DNA of 64,000 bases from Flavobacterium beibuense F44-8 (GCF_000769915.1 NZ_JRLV01000007.1:124001-188000); one strand, 5' to 3'. Positions 35,940-44,763 are shown, counted from the stretch's first letter. Notes: generated from the sequence alone by a model not told the origin. Numbers and translations are program-made.

Positions 35940-36065
35940 GATGTAGTGTTAGCTTTTTAAGTATATCTTAACTACATCATACTACAAAAAAATCAATTTA
36001 AAACACTATAAAACAAATAGTTAAAAAGAAACAAAGTACATCAACAAAACTGTTAATGATGTAGT
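35940..36065. repeat. Inverted and direct ACTACATC-type repeats upstream of susC
   Basis: ACTACATCAT (35971-35980) is matched by its exact reverse complement ATGATGTAGT (36056-36065), and GATGTAGT occurs again at 35940-35947. The repeats lie between the membrane regulator gene and susC and are candidate binding sites for that regulator's HTH domain. A near match, ACCACATCAT, occurs at 3033-3042 upstream of the other susC. Confidence 0.45.
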
Positions 36066-36133
36066 ATTGATGAGTTATAATATGATAAAACAGATCCTTT
36101 AAAATTAGATTTTAGATAAAAAAAGCGCCTTAA

Positions 36134-38884
36134 TTATAGATTAATCATAAACCTATAGAGACTTTCCTCCTTATCTATGTCCAGTTTTTTCCTCAAACGG
36201 TAACGATGTAGTTCTACCCCACGATAGGAAATATTCATTAGCGGAGCAATTTCCTTTGATGATAAATTCATCTTTAAGTAGATGGAAAGCTTAATATCTT
36301 TTGGAGTAAGTGAAGGATACAAATGAGACAATTTATCTACAAATTCTTCGTGGCTTTTAAAAAGGTTTTTCTCAAAACTTTGCCACTCATTTTTACTAAG
36401 TGAACTCGTTTTTATAATTTTCCTGATTTTGGATTTCAAATCATCCCCCTCTGCTTTGCTTTCCAAAACTTCCTGAATGCTTTCAATCATTTCACTGTGC
36501 TTCGCTATAGATAATGATTTCCCCGCAACTTCAGATGCTTTATTTTGCACCTCCATTTCAAGCATATGTTTTTCGTGCTCCTGCTGTCTAAGCTTATTTT
36601 CGGCATCCATCTCTACCTCCAGTATTTCCTTTTGGTGTTTCAGTTCCTCTTCGTGTAGTCTTATTTTTTGCAGGTAGCGCACTTTATTCCATCTGTAGTA
36701 TAAAAAGAATACGGTAGACACTACAATAATATAAACTAAAATCATCCAACCCGAAAAATACCACGGACGGGCAACTATAAAATCAAAAGAAGCTGTTTCA
36801 ACATATTCCCTACCATTATTATAGTATACCTTGAAATCCTGACTGCCGCTACTAAGGTTATTAAGGATTACACTCCCGTTTTTAACAGGAATATAATCAC
36901 CCGAGTCATTAAGCCTGTAAAATAAGTCTGGTTTGCTGTAACCATAATAATCGGCCACCACATTTATCTCTACAGGTAAATTGTATTTTACTTTAGCTCC
37001 AGATGCTAGAAGCTTATCATTATAAAAACTCTCCAATAATACTGTTGCCGATTTTTTATTGGTATAGGCATCATTAAAAGTCAGGAATCCGTCATCAAGA
37101 TTAATGAATAATTTTCCTGCATCCTTAAATACACGTGTATCTTCCATTATCAGTTTACCCTCATAGTATTTTTCAGGTAATAATTGCCATACGAACCTTT
37201 CGGCTTCACGTGTTATTAAATATAAAAGTCTGTCTTTTATAACTAAAAATCTGTTGTCATCAATCGCCGAAACATCTGATATATCTCTAAAAGAGGCATT
37301 GAATACTGCACTCTGTTCCAGTTTTGCAGTTATACTATTATAGGTATACCAGGTATTATCTATATAAAAGAGTATCTCATCCCTAAAGCTGAATATCTTT
37401 ACTGCATAGTCATTATTAATATTATTTTCTTTAGAAATATCGGCAAAACGAATTGTATTAAAATCCGAATCATAAGTTATACGGTATAGCCCCCTGTAAT
37501 TATCGGCAGCCCAAATTTCACCAGGCTTATTTTGAGCCATATTTTTTAGCGGCTTGCTAAGACTGTCTATACGTTTATAATGAGAAAGATTATCAATATC
37601 CCTGTAAACTGCTAACCCGGCATAATTAGCCTGAAAGTAGGCATTGTCGTAATCACTTTTTATAAAACGCCAACCACCGTTTATAGGGCTTTTTTTGATG
37701 AAAGATGTTCCGTTATACACAAACGTACCTCCGTTATGACCTATAATATACTCATCACCATGCCTGTAAATGTCCCAAACCTGATCCTGCGAGCCCGGTA
37801 TAGCCCTTAAGTTATTATTTTTATACTCAAATAATCCGTGATTTGTTGCAAAAAGATAATAATCGCCGGAAGCCGAAAGCGAATATACCGACCCTAGTAC
37901 TCCCGAATTGTCCTGAAAAACTGATATAGGTGAGTTTACCTCAATGTGAGCAATACCATTATCCAGTCCAAGCCATAAATCATTTTCTCTGTCAAGCGTT
38001 ATACTAAGTACGGCGTTATTTTTTAAAGTATTTTGCCTGTTAATATTATAATACTCTCCTGTATTTACATTAACCACATAAATTCCTTTAAGGGCAGTAC
38101 CTATAGCCAGCCTGTTATCATCAATAAACTTAGCACATAAAATTACATTTTGTTTTAAAAGATTGTTTAACGGAGAGTCCCATGCAGCAATACCATTTTC
38201 ATTTCCTGTAAATACTCCCTTATTCTTAGTAAATACATATATTTTACCCGAAGCCTTATTAAGCCCCATACCATGAATAACGTTAAGGTTTAACTCTGGC
38301 CAGTTTTCAAGGTGTACAAACTGCTCCCCTTCCATTCTGTACACTCCGTTTTGCACAGAAGCAACATAAACCGTATCATTTAAAACATAACAGTAAGAAA
38401 CTAACGACGGAAACTTAAGCCTCTCAATGGTCTTTCCGTCGCTTACATACAAAGCATTAAATGACTGAAAGTATAGCTTATCATTGTGTTTGAATATTTT
38501 CCAAATTTCCTCATTATCCCAGCCACCGGCAAAAACATCTTTCCCTTTAGACAGGGATACATACTTCATTTTTCCATCTACCCTTTGCCAGTAACCAAAT
38601 TCACGGTATGAACCACAATAAATCCTGTCGCCATCGGGGTAAATAGAGCGTATAATAGTTTTATTAGGCAGTGAATATTTTTCCCATTTTACACCATTAT
38701 ACCGCAAAAAGTAATGATTGTTTGCAAAATAAAGGGCATTATCATCTCCCTGGCAACTACTCCACACCTGATTATCTCCGTTATAGTCTGACTTTGTAAA
38801 GTTCTCTACAAAAGGAAGTAAGTCCTGGGCGGCAAGTTTAATTGTAGTAAATAATAATAGGGTAAGCAGTACTCTTACTTTCAT
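36134..38884 (-). CDS. One-piece membrane-spanning regulator (propeller, Y_Y_Y domain, LuxR-type HTH)
   Basis: A 916-residue paralogue of the protein at 225-3029 with the same layout. It has a signal peptide (to about residue 19, LAAQ), a propeller-like sensor, a Y_Y_Y-type domain before a membrane segment at about 705-727, a coiled coil rich in Glu/Lys/Gln (about 730-800), and a C-terminal HTH (LSSKEIAPLMNISYRGVELHRYRLRKKL). No kinase or receiver domain is seen. It is upstream of and codirectional with susC. It probably activates the locus on binding a periplasmic oligosaccharide; this is inferred from family and context. Confidence 0.85.
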   Translation of the reverse strand: MKVRVLLTLLLFTTIKLAAQDLLPFVENFTKSDYNGDNQVWSSCQGDDNALYFANNHYFLRYNGVKWEKYSLPNKTIIRSIYPDGDRIYCGSYREFGYWQRVDGKMKYVSLSKGKDVFAGGWDNEEIWKIFKHNDKLYFQSFNALYVSDGKTIERLKFPSLVSYCYVLNDTVYVASVQNGVYRMEGEQFVHLENWPELNLNVIHGMGLNKASGKIYVFTKNKGVFTGNENGIAAWDSPLNNLLKQNVILCAKFIDDNRLAIGTALKGIYVVNVNTGEYYNINRQNTLKNNAVLSITLDRENDLWLGLDNGIAHIEVNSPISVFQDNSGVLGSVYSLSASGDYYLFATNHGLFEYKNNNLRAIPGSQDQVWDIYRHGDEYIIGHNGGTFVYNGTSFIKKSPINGGWRFIKSDYDNAYFQANYAGLAVYRDIDNLSHYKRIDSLSKPLKNMAQNKPGEIWAADNYRGLYRITYDSDFNTIRFADISKENNINNDYAVKIFSFRDEILFYIDNTWYTYNSITAKLEQSAVFNASFRDISDVSAIDDNRFLVIKDRLLYLITREAERFVWQLLPEKYYEGKLIMEDTRVFKDAGKLFINLDDGFLTFNDAYTNKKSATVLLESFYNDKLLASGAKVKYNLPVEINVVADYYGYSKPDLFYRLNDSGDYIPVKNGSVILNNLSSGSQDFKVYYNNGREYVETASFDFIVARPWYFSGWMILVYIIVVSTVFFLYYRWNKVRYLQKIRLHEEELKHQKEILEVEMDAENKLRQQEHEKHMLEMEVQNKASEVAGKSLSIAKHSEMIESIQEVLESKAEGDDLKSKIRKIIKTSSLSKNEWQSFEKNLFKSHEEFVDKLSHLYPSLTPKDIKLSIYLKMNLSSKEIAPLMNISYRGVELHRYRLRKKLDIDKEESLYRFMINL

Positions 38885-38905
38885 TATGAGGATTGTTTAG
38901 CTTAC

Positions 38906-38913
38906 CAAATTTA
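38906..38913 (-). promoter_or_regulatory. Candidate -7 box for the membrane regulator gene
   Basis: The minus strand reads TAAATTTG, an exact TAnnTTTG match 22 nt before the ATG at 38884. No clear -33 element is visible, because the upstream side is the neighbouring terminator. Confidence 0.4.
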
Positions 38914-38933
38914 GCAAACAAATATGTTATAAA

Positions 38934-38959
38934 AAAAATGCCCCTTAATTATGGGGCAC
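38934..38959 (-). terminator. Terminator overlapping the stop codon of the dehydrogenase gene
   Basis: On the minus strand GTGCCCC and GGGGCAT/C-type arms (GCCCC/GGGGC core) enclose the stop codon TAA in the loop, followed by an eight-T run. The stem begins inside the last codons of the gene at 38945. Confidence 0.8.
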
Positions 38960-40165
38960 TTCGTTATTCTCATTTATAAAGTCTTCAAGATATTTAAACC
39001 TATCTGTCAGGCTCCCGTTGTGGGTTATAAGTGCCCTTTGCAGCACCCCATTAGCATCATTATTAAAGAAAGATGGAATTACATGCTCAAGGAACATATG
39101 CCCAAAACCTTCGCTTGCGTCTTTTGGTAATTCGCATGGCAAATTATCTACCGCCATAACAGTTATGGCACTTGGGTGAAATAAATCGACTTCCTTACTC
39201 TCTGAGGGAAGGTAACCATAAAACGGATTTGCAATAGTAGATGAGCGTATGGTACAGGCTACAGGACCATCTATATCACAGGAAATATCGGCAACTACTT
39301 TAATTTTGTTGTCCTTATCTGTAAGCATAGCATTAGTTAATATCGCCGGAGCTCCGTTACCATAAAAATGACCTGCTATAAAAATATCAGCCACTTTAGC
39401 ATATTTCCCAAAGTCTGACTCATACTTGTCGGGGTTTACATAGAAATCCTCCTTAGTAATCTCTTTACCGTCTTTCCTCTTATTATAATCGGTCACATCA
39501 AGCTGTGTATACACAGGTTCTGTATAGGTTTTTGTAAGGAAATTTTCGGGCGATACCTCTTTTATCCTAACAGCATCAAGTATAGCCTTAGCCCCCTTAC
39601 CCACTTTACCTTTACCGGTAAGAACTATTTTGACAGGAGGTAATGCTAGCCTTTTAAGCTTTGTTATCAGTGCCTGTTTATCTGTTAATGTTTCGGCTTT
39701 TGGCAAATCAAAAAGTTCATATTTAACACCAAAAGCTCTAAAACAATTGTAAGCTCCTACTATACCTGCATATTCACCAAAACCTATAAGCCTTTTGTTA
39801 TTAGCATCAACAATAGTTTCATGGTCATATAAATCAATATGCTTATTAATAATAGCCTGTAGTAGCTTTTTATTATACTGTTGTTTTTTGATTGTATGCG
39901 AAAAGAAAAAATATTTTTTGCCCGGTATAAGTGCATCAACCGGAACTTCTTTAACACCTAATAATATATCACAGTCGGTCAAATCGTCACTCAATTCAAA
40001 ACCAAGGGCTTTGTACTCCTCATCTTTAAACACCCTTATATCAGATGGTTCCACCTTAATTTCCGCATGCGGAAACTGTTCCTGCAGCTCTACCAGCTCC
40101 TGAGGTGAAAAAACTACTCTTCTGTCTGGTGGAGACTTCCTTTCTCTTATTATCCCGATTTTCAT
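38945..40165 (-). CDS. Alanine dehydrogenase / saccharopine dehydrogenase-like NAD(P)-dependent oxidoreductase
   Basis: A 406-residue cytoplasmic protein. The N-terminal domain of the alanine dehydrogenase/transhydrogenase type (KIGIIRERKSPPDRRVVFSPQEL) is followed by a Rossmann-like region with VLTGKGKVGKGAKAILDA (about 180-195) and a segment DISCDIDGPVACTIRSSTIANPFYGY typical of lysine-forming saccharopine dehydrogenase relatives. Flavobacterial homologues carry either label. The nucleotide-binding glycines read GKGKVGKGA rather than the classical GxGxxG, so cofactor preference is uncertain. It appears monocistronic and unrelated to the glycan loci around it. Confidence 0.75.
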   Translation of the reverse strand: MKIGIIRERKSPPDRRVVFSPQELVELQEQFPHAEIKVEPSDIRVFKDEEYKALGFELSDDLTDCDILLGVKEVPVDALIPGKKYFFFSHTIKKQQYNKKLLQAIINKHIDLYDHETIVDANNKRLIGFGEYAGIVGAYNCFRAFGVKYELFDLPKAETLTDKQALITKLKRLALPPVKIVLTGKGKVGKGAKAILDAVRIKEVSPENFLTKTYTEPVYTQLDVTDYNKRKDGKEITKEDFYVNPDKYESDFGKYAKVADIFIAGHFYGNGAPAILTNAMLTDKDNKIKVVADISCDIDGPVACTIRSSTIANPFYGYLPSESKEVDLFHPSAITVMAVDNLPCELPKDASEGFGHMFLEHVIPSFFNNDANGVLQRALITHNGSLTDRFKYLEDFINENNEVPHN

Positions 40166-40310
40166 GATGGCTCTTTTAACAATGAATTATGTTACTATAC
40201 TATCCACGAAAACGTTTTTCATGAAATAATATAACTTTACATCCTAAACAGTGCTCAAATATAACAAAAATAGAATGTAAGGACAATGGACTTATTAAAA
40301 TAAAATTCGT

Positions 40311-40318
40311 TAAATTTG
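40311..40318 (+). promoter_or_regulatory. Candidate -7 box for ssrA
   Basis: TAAATTTG matches TAnnTTTG 48 nt upstream of the mature tmRNA 5' end. The spacing would imply a short processed leader. Confidence 0.35.
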
Positions 40319-40365
40319 CAATCTGTTTGGTATTGTTTTTGACAGTATTAATACAGAAACTTACT

Positions 40366-40763
40366 GGGGTCGACTGGTTTTGACAGCAGGTCGAATTGAA
40401 CAGTAAGCACGCCGAGAAGGAGACGATTCTCGTTAATCCCAAGTCTCAACTTTTTATAAACGGCGAAGAAAACTACGCTCTTGCTGCTTAATCTGAATTA
40501 TAGTAAGATTTTAAGCCTCGTTCCTACTAGGTAGGAAGGCGGGATTCTCCTGAAAAGCCCTGGTTTATGGCGTTTCGTATAGGAGAACCGTAAAAATAGA
40601 CCTGGAGACCTTTTTGCTTCGCGAAGGTTTCGAGATTTAAGAAGCTAAGTGGTTTGTGGCAGTTTCCGGCCTTGCAGACTATCGAAAATCCAAGCGGAAA
40701 CTAAGCGTGTAGAAAGCTCTTTAATTGCTTGTTTGGACCCGGGTTCGATTCCCGGCGATTCCA
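40366..40763 (+). ncRNA. ssrA: Transfer-messenger RNA (tmRNA)
   Basis: The 5' GGGGTCG pairs with the 3' CGATTCC (40756-40762) to form the acceptor stem, including two G-T wobbles, with discriminator A40763. The T-arm GGGTTCGATTCCC precedes the 3' end. The tag frame at 40462-40491 reads GEENYALAA and then stop, a typical Bacteroidota tag. The 3' CCA is not encoded (ACA follows), so it must be added by nucleotidyltransferase. The RNA rescues stalled ribosomes together with SmpB, which is not in this window. Mature length is about 398 nt. Confidence 0.96.
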
Positions 40764-40764
40764 C

Positions 40765-40799
40765 AAAAGCCTTTTGCTAATAGCAAAAGGCTTTTTTTT
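40765..40799 (+). terminator. Terminator of ssrA
   Basis: AAAAGCCTTTTGCTA pairs with TAGCAAAAGGCTTTT, followed by a T-run. The stem is perfect over 14-15 bp. Confidence 0.92.
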
Positions 40800-41235
40800 A
40801 TATGAGTAATAAAACCAAATTAATTTTAGAGAGTTACAAATTTTATGACTTACAAAAGAGCGCCATTGATAATTCTCGTGTTCGATTTCCTGTTAGCATA
40901 AGATCAAATGTTAATTAGAAAATTTACAAATCTTATAATTCACTTCGACTTAGAATTAAGTTTAATGAGATTTTACCAAACTATCTGCACTTATTAGTTC
41001 TTCGGCAATGATCTTTTTTGTTATGAGATGATGTACTTATATTCTTCAGAAAAATTTGTATTTTCAGACTCCTCTGTAATACATACTGTCAAACTGATGA
41101 ATAATACTGGTTCAGTACCAATACAAAGGAAATTCGTACCTATATTATTTCTAAAAACAGAATGTAATACTGTATCAGACAGTACTAAATAGGCTTAAAA
41201 ATTCATAAGAATGGAATAGTATTTAACATAATAAA
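40800..41235. other. 436-bp AT-rich spacer with TACTG/CAGTA inverted repeats
   Basis: No gene is supported. Two perfect inverted repeats occur: TACTG-GTT-CAGTA at 41105-41117 and TACTGT-ATCAG-ACAGTA at 41168-41184. They lie on the 3' side of the NrtR-like gene, so no obvious promoter is controlled. No tRNA, IS end or att-like repeat of the tmRNA 3' end was noticed. Confidence 0.5.
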
Positions 41236-41964
41236 CTAAATCTCAAAGTTAAATCCCTTTTCTGTTAGTTTATCATATATCTTTTGGTCAAACTCATATA
41301 ATTTGGCTGCCCTATGCGAAACTTTCTTTTGTTTTTCGTTAAGTTCAACAAGTAGTTTCATTTTAAGTATCTTCCTTCTGAAATTGGATTTATCCATCTC
41401 AACACCTAAAATTTCTTCGTACAAGCGCATTAGTTCCAAAAGAGTAAATTTATCTGGTAAAAGGTTAAAACCTATAGGAGCCTGCCTTACGCGGTTACGT
41501 AGACAATCTATGCTGTAATCAAGTATGGTGTTATGGTCATAAATCAGGTTTGGTATTTCATTTATCTTATACCATTTTGCATCGGAAGCAGTAAAACCGG
41601 GCTGAATAGTATAATCATCACGCATTATTAATGCAAAGTAACCTATGGTTATTACCCTACCTAAAGGAAAACGATCTGGCTTACCAAACGCTTTCAGCTG
41701 TTCCAAATAAACATTATTAAGACCTGTCAGATCAGCAAGAAGCCGCTTAGCGGCATTATCAATACTTTCCTTTTCTCTTATCCATCCTCCTGGCAAACCC
41801 CACTCCCCTTTACGTATACCTACACCATGTTGAACAAGAAGTACTTCAAGTCCGTTTTTATTAAACCCAAATATTACACAGTCAATTGTAATGGAGTTCA
41901 TTACTGATCTTTCTGTGGCCTTTCCTGACTCTTTATTAATTTTTTTTTCCACTTTGTAAATCAT
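41236..41964 (-). CDS. NrtR-family transcriptional regulator with a degenerate Nudix domain
   Basis: A 242-residue protein with an N-terminal Nudix-like domain (about 24-155) and a C-terminal winged-helix domain (about 165-240, FTLLELMRLYEEILGVEMDKSNFRRKIL). The Nudix box reads GWIREKESIDNAAKRLLADLTGL. The catalytic REuxEE part is replaced by RLLADL, so hydrolysis is unlikely and the domain should serve as a ligand sensor, as in NrtR and AraR relatives. It lies next to the KDG genes, so a sugar or sugar-acid phosphate ligand is plausible. The start could also be the ATG at 41901, since the first 21 residues are basic and poorly conserved-looking. Confidence 0.8.
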   Translation of the reverse strand: MIYKVEKKINKESGKATERSVMNSITIDCVIFGFNKNGLEVLLVQHGVGIRKGEWGLPGGWIREKESIDNAAKRLLADLTGLNNVYLEQLKAFGKPDRFPLGRVITIGYFALIMRDDYTIQPGFTASDAKWYKINEIPNLIYDHNTILDYSIDCLRNRVRQAPIGFNLLPDKFTLLELMRLYEEILGVEMDKSNFRRKILKMKLLVELNEKQKKVSHRAAKLYEFDQKIYDKLTEKGFNFEI

Positions 41965-42040
41965 TTAAGGTGTTATAGCTGAGTATTCACAAGAGGCTTT
42001 TGAATATTGCCAAATAAATAACAAAGTTTATATAGCTGAA

Positions 42041-42715
42041 TTAATAGTTATTATCCCTTATTTGGTTTATTACAGTTTTAACCGAAATAGCAGTTTCCGT
42101 CAATGAATTGTAGTCTTTGTTTGTAATTATATTTTTAGTTATCAGTTTACTCCCTAATCCTACAGCCGATACACCGCTTTTAAACCATGAAGTAATATTC
42201 TCCTGATTAGTTTCGACACCTCCTGTCACTATAAAATCAATATCATTAAAAAGAGGTCGTATTGCCTCAACAAATGCTGGTCCCAGCACATTTCCGGGAA
42301 ACAGCTTTATAGTAGTACATCCGGCAGCTACGGCAAGGTGAATTTCCCTTGGAGTCATACATCCCGGAAGGTACGGGATCTTTGCTTTTACTGCGGCTGT
42401 ATTAACTGTTTCATCAAAAAAAGGGCTTACTAAAAAATCAGCTCCAAGCTCAATGAATAAACGGGCTTCATCGGCATTGATTACTGTACCAACACCAATA
42501 AGAAGTTCCGGCATTGAACTATCACGTTCCTTTATAATAGCCTGCAGATTTTTTATGGCATTTTCGCCTCTATTAGTGAACTCTATTATTGAAACATTCG
42601 CTTTAAATAAAGCATTTGTAACTGCAATACAAACTTCTGTATCGTCATGATAAAACAAGGGAAGCAGTCCCTCACTTTTTATACGATTATATATAACTTT
42701 TTTATCTCGCATCAT
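42041..42715 (-). CDS. kdgA: 2-keto-3-deoxy-6-phosphogluconate aldolase
   Basis: A 224-residue class I aldolase that splits KDPG into pyruvate and glyceraldehyde 3-phosphate. Seen are EFTNRGENAI with the catalytic-region Glu, GVGTV, PYLPGCMTPREI and the Schiff-base lysine in TTIKLFPGN (near 140). It starts 14 nt inside the 3' end of the kinase gene, so the two are translationally linked. It is the last step of the glucuronate route encoded here. Confidence 0.93.
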   Translation of the reverse strand: MMRDKKVIYNRIKSEGLLPLFYHDDTEVCIAVTNALFKANVSIIEFTNRGENAIKNLQAIIKERDSSMPELLIGVGTVINADEARLFIELGADFLVSPFFDETVNTAAVKAKIPYLPGCMTPREIHLAVAAGCTTIKLFPGNVLGPAFVEAIRPLFNDIDFIVTGGVETNQENITSWFKSGVSAVGLGSKLITKNIITNKDYNSLTETAISVKTVINQIRDNNY

Positions 42716-43724
42716 TTAAAATTCTTTTAATCTGCTCAACTGATTGTTTTGTTGCATCGCCGGGTTCAGCAAGTTTACCTACTGCTGCTGCTGCTGCAAA
42801 ATTAATTATGTCCTGAGAAGGAAGATTATTATATATACCGTAAATAAGCCCTGCCATAAAACAGTCACCACTGCCTACACTGTCTGTAACTGTTATGTTT
42901 TCAAAAATATTTGAGGCAAAAAAAGTATTTTCCTTTTGGAGTACACCAAAATAAGACTCTTCTAACCTATAGGTAAGAGCAATTGTACAAACCTTTTCAT
43001 ATTTTTCCTGTATTTTTTCTATACTTATTAATGCTGCTTCCTTCAATTCACTGTGAGAAACATTTTTACTATCAGAAAGAGGTGCAGATATCCCTAAAAG
43101 ACTCTCAACAGCCCAAATATTTCCCATTATTACGTTACAATTACGAACTAAATCAGGCATTATTACATCAGGCAATTCGCCATACTTCCATAATTTATTT
43201 CTGTAATTGAGGTCTACTGATATTGTTATACCTTTTGCAGATGCAGCAGTAACAGCTTCTTTACAGATAAGGGCAATATTTTTATTAAGAGCAGGGCTAA
43301 TAGCACTAAAATGAAACCAGGTACAGTCTTCAAAAACTTTATCCCAATCAATCATACCAGGTGTTAATTGTGAAAAGGATGAGAAATCCCTGTCGTATAC
43401 TACTCCATTATTTTTAACTTCGGTTCCATAAGGCAGGTAATATACTCCCAATCTATTCCCTGAATAAAAAACTTTATCAGTATTAATTCCTCTTTGTTTA
43501 ATCTGATTACTTATATCCTTTCCAATATAATTTTCGGGTAAGGTTGTAAGATAATTTACAGGAATTCCCCATAATGCCAGTGCAGTTGCAACATTGAGCT
43601 CTGCCCCACCTATATAATAAGGAATAGACGAATCTGAAACCCAGCTGTCTTTTAACGCAAAGCGAAGTAATACTTCTCCAAAGCAGAATATCTTATGGTT
43701 TTGTAAAAGAGTTATTTCATCCAA
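42702..43724 (-). CDS. kdgK: 2-keto-3-deoxygluconate kinase (PfkB family)
   Basis: A 340-residue ribokinase-fold enzyme. The N-terminal GEVLLRF and YIGGAELNVATALALWG segments and the C-terminal anion-hole/catalytic motif SVGSGDCFMAGL (Asp base) are present. It phosphorylates KDG to KDPG for the adjacent aldolase. Its promoter side faces the divergent SDR-uxuA-uxaC-exuT operon, and the shared region carries the TACGAATACGTTT operator. Assignment to KDG rather than another sugar rests on the neighbours. Confidence 0.9.
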   Translation of the reverse strand: MDEITLLQNHKIFCFGEVLLRFALKDSWVSDSSIPYYIGGAELNVATALALWGIPVNYLTTLPENYIGKDISNQIKQRGINTDKVFYSGNRLGVYYLPYGTEVKNNGVVYDRDFSSFSQLTPGMIDWDKVFEDCTWFHFSAISPALNKNIALICKEAVTAASAKGITISVDLNYRNKLWKYGELPDVIMPDLVRNCNVIMGNIWAVESLLGISAPLSDSKNVSHSELKEAALISIEKIQEKYEKVCTIALTYRLEESYFGVLQKENTFFASNIFENITVTDSVGSGDCFMAGLIYGIYNNLPSQDIINFAAAAAVGKLAEPGDATKQSVEQIKRILNDAR

Positions 43725-43778
43725 GTTTTTACAATATTTTTATTAAGGCAACTATTTTATTAAGTTTAGCCTTCTCTT

Positions 43779-43786
43779 CAAAAATA
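43779..43786 (-). promoter_or_regulatory. Candidate -7 box for kdgK-kdgA
   Basis: The minus strand reads TATTTTTG (TAnnTTTG). It is 40 nt downstream of the operator at 43827-43840, the same spacing as at susC (55149). Confidence 0.4.
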
Positions 43787-43826
43787 AAATATTTAAAACA
43801 GCTATACTTACAGAAGCTGTCTAAAC

Positions 43827-43840
43827 TTACGAATACGTTT
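43827..43840. promoter_or_regulatory. Uronate/xylan regulon operator 1
   Basis: TTACGAATACGTTT lies in the divergent kdgK/SDR region. The core ACG-N4-CGT is a pseudo-palindrome of LacI type. It is repeated at 55197 and, in inverse orientation, at 60235. It is probably bound by the LacI-family protein encoded at 48745. Confidence 0.7.
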
Positions 43841-43929
43841 TAGCTGAAATATTTGTAATAAATAACCTTTCTTGAATTTTAAGGGTAATATTGAATATTG
43901 AAAAAAGATTATAAACCAATATTTTATCT

Positions 43930-44751
43930 ATGGATATTTTAGACTCTTTTTCCTTAAAGGATAAAGTTATAGTCGTAACAGGTGGAACCGGTGTTTTGGG
44001 TGAATCATTTATACAGGCAATTGCACAGGCCGGAGGAAAAATAGCTGTTTTGGGGCGTAATAAAGAAAAGGCTGATGCAAGAGTAAAACTGGCTGCTAAA
44101 TATGGGGCAGAAGCTATTGCAATAATAGCTGATGTGCTTAATGAAACTGATGTTATAAAGGCCAGAGATATTATATTAACTCACTTTGGAACAATTGATG
44201 GTTTAGTAAATGCTGCAGGGGGTAATATTCCGGGAGCAACTTTTGAGCCAAATCAAAATTTTTTTGATTCAAAAGTGTCAGACACCATAAGAGCTATAGA
44301 GCTGAATCTTTATGGCACTATAATCCCTACTCACGTTTTTGGAGAAATAATAGCTAAAAAAGGTAAAGGCTCAATCATCAATATTTCCTCCCTTGCAGCC
44401 AGTAGATCTATTACGCGTGTTTTAGGTTATACTGTAGCAAAACATGGTATAGACGGCTATACTAAATGGATGGCTACAGAACTGTCACTTCGTTACGGTG
44501 ATAAAGTGCGTGTTAATGCTATCGCACCCGGTGTATTTCTTACCGAACAAAACCGTACCCTTTTAACAAACGCAGACGGAAGCTTTACACCACGTGCAAA
44601 GAAATTTGTTGATAATACTCCTTATTCGCGACTTGGTAATCCTAAAGAACTACAGGGCACCCTAGTCTATTTATTAAGTGATGCTTCCGCATTTGTAAAT
44701 GGTGAAACAATTTTTGTTGATGGAGGCTTTAATGCATGGTGTGGTGTATAA
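43930..44751 (+). CDS. SDR-type D-mannonate oxidoreductase (fructuronate reductase)
   Basis: A 273-residue short-chain dehydrogenase with VTGGTGVLGESF (cofactor motif TGxxGxLG, about 18-27), the NAAGG motif (about 96-100), catalytic Ser in INISSLAAS and YTVAKHG (Tyr and Lys). C-terminal motifs include NAIAPGVF and FVDGGF. It is the first gene of the operon with uxuA and uxaC, so it most likely interconverts fructuronate and mannonate, replacing the classical long-chain UxuB. Function is inferred from context plus known SDR uronate reductases. Confidence 0.85.
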   Translation: MDILDSFSLKDKVIVVTGGTGVLGESFIQAIAQAGGKIAVLGRNKEKADARVKLAAKYGAEAIAIIADVLNETDVIKARDIILTHFGTIDGLVNAAGGNIPGATFEPNQNFFDSKVSDTIRAIELNLYGTIIPTHVFGEIIAKKGKGSIINISSLAASRSITRVLGYTVAKHGIDGYTKWMATELSLRYGDKVRVNAIAPGVFLTEQNRTLLTNADGSFTPRAKKFVDNTPYSRLGNPKELQGTLVYLLSDASAFVNGETIFVDGGFNAWCGV

Positions 44752-44763
44752 TTATATTGATTT

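Noticed and set aside
40200..40442. Minus-strand open frame of 80 codons overlapping the tmRNA 5' part
   Set aside because: It covers the ssrA promoter and acceptor region on the opposite strand and has no recognisable protein features.
40741..41235. Possible mobile-element insertion at the ssrA 3' end (a common attachment site)
   Set aside because: No integrase, no repeated copy of the tmRNA 3' end and no insertion-sequence ends were noticed downstream.
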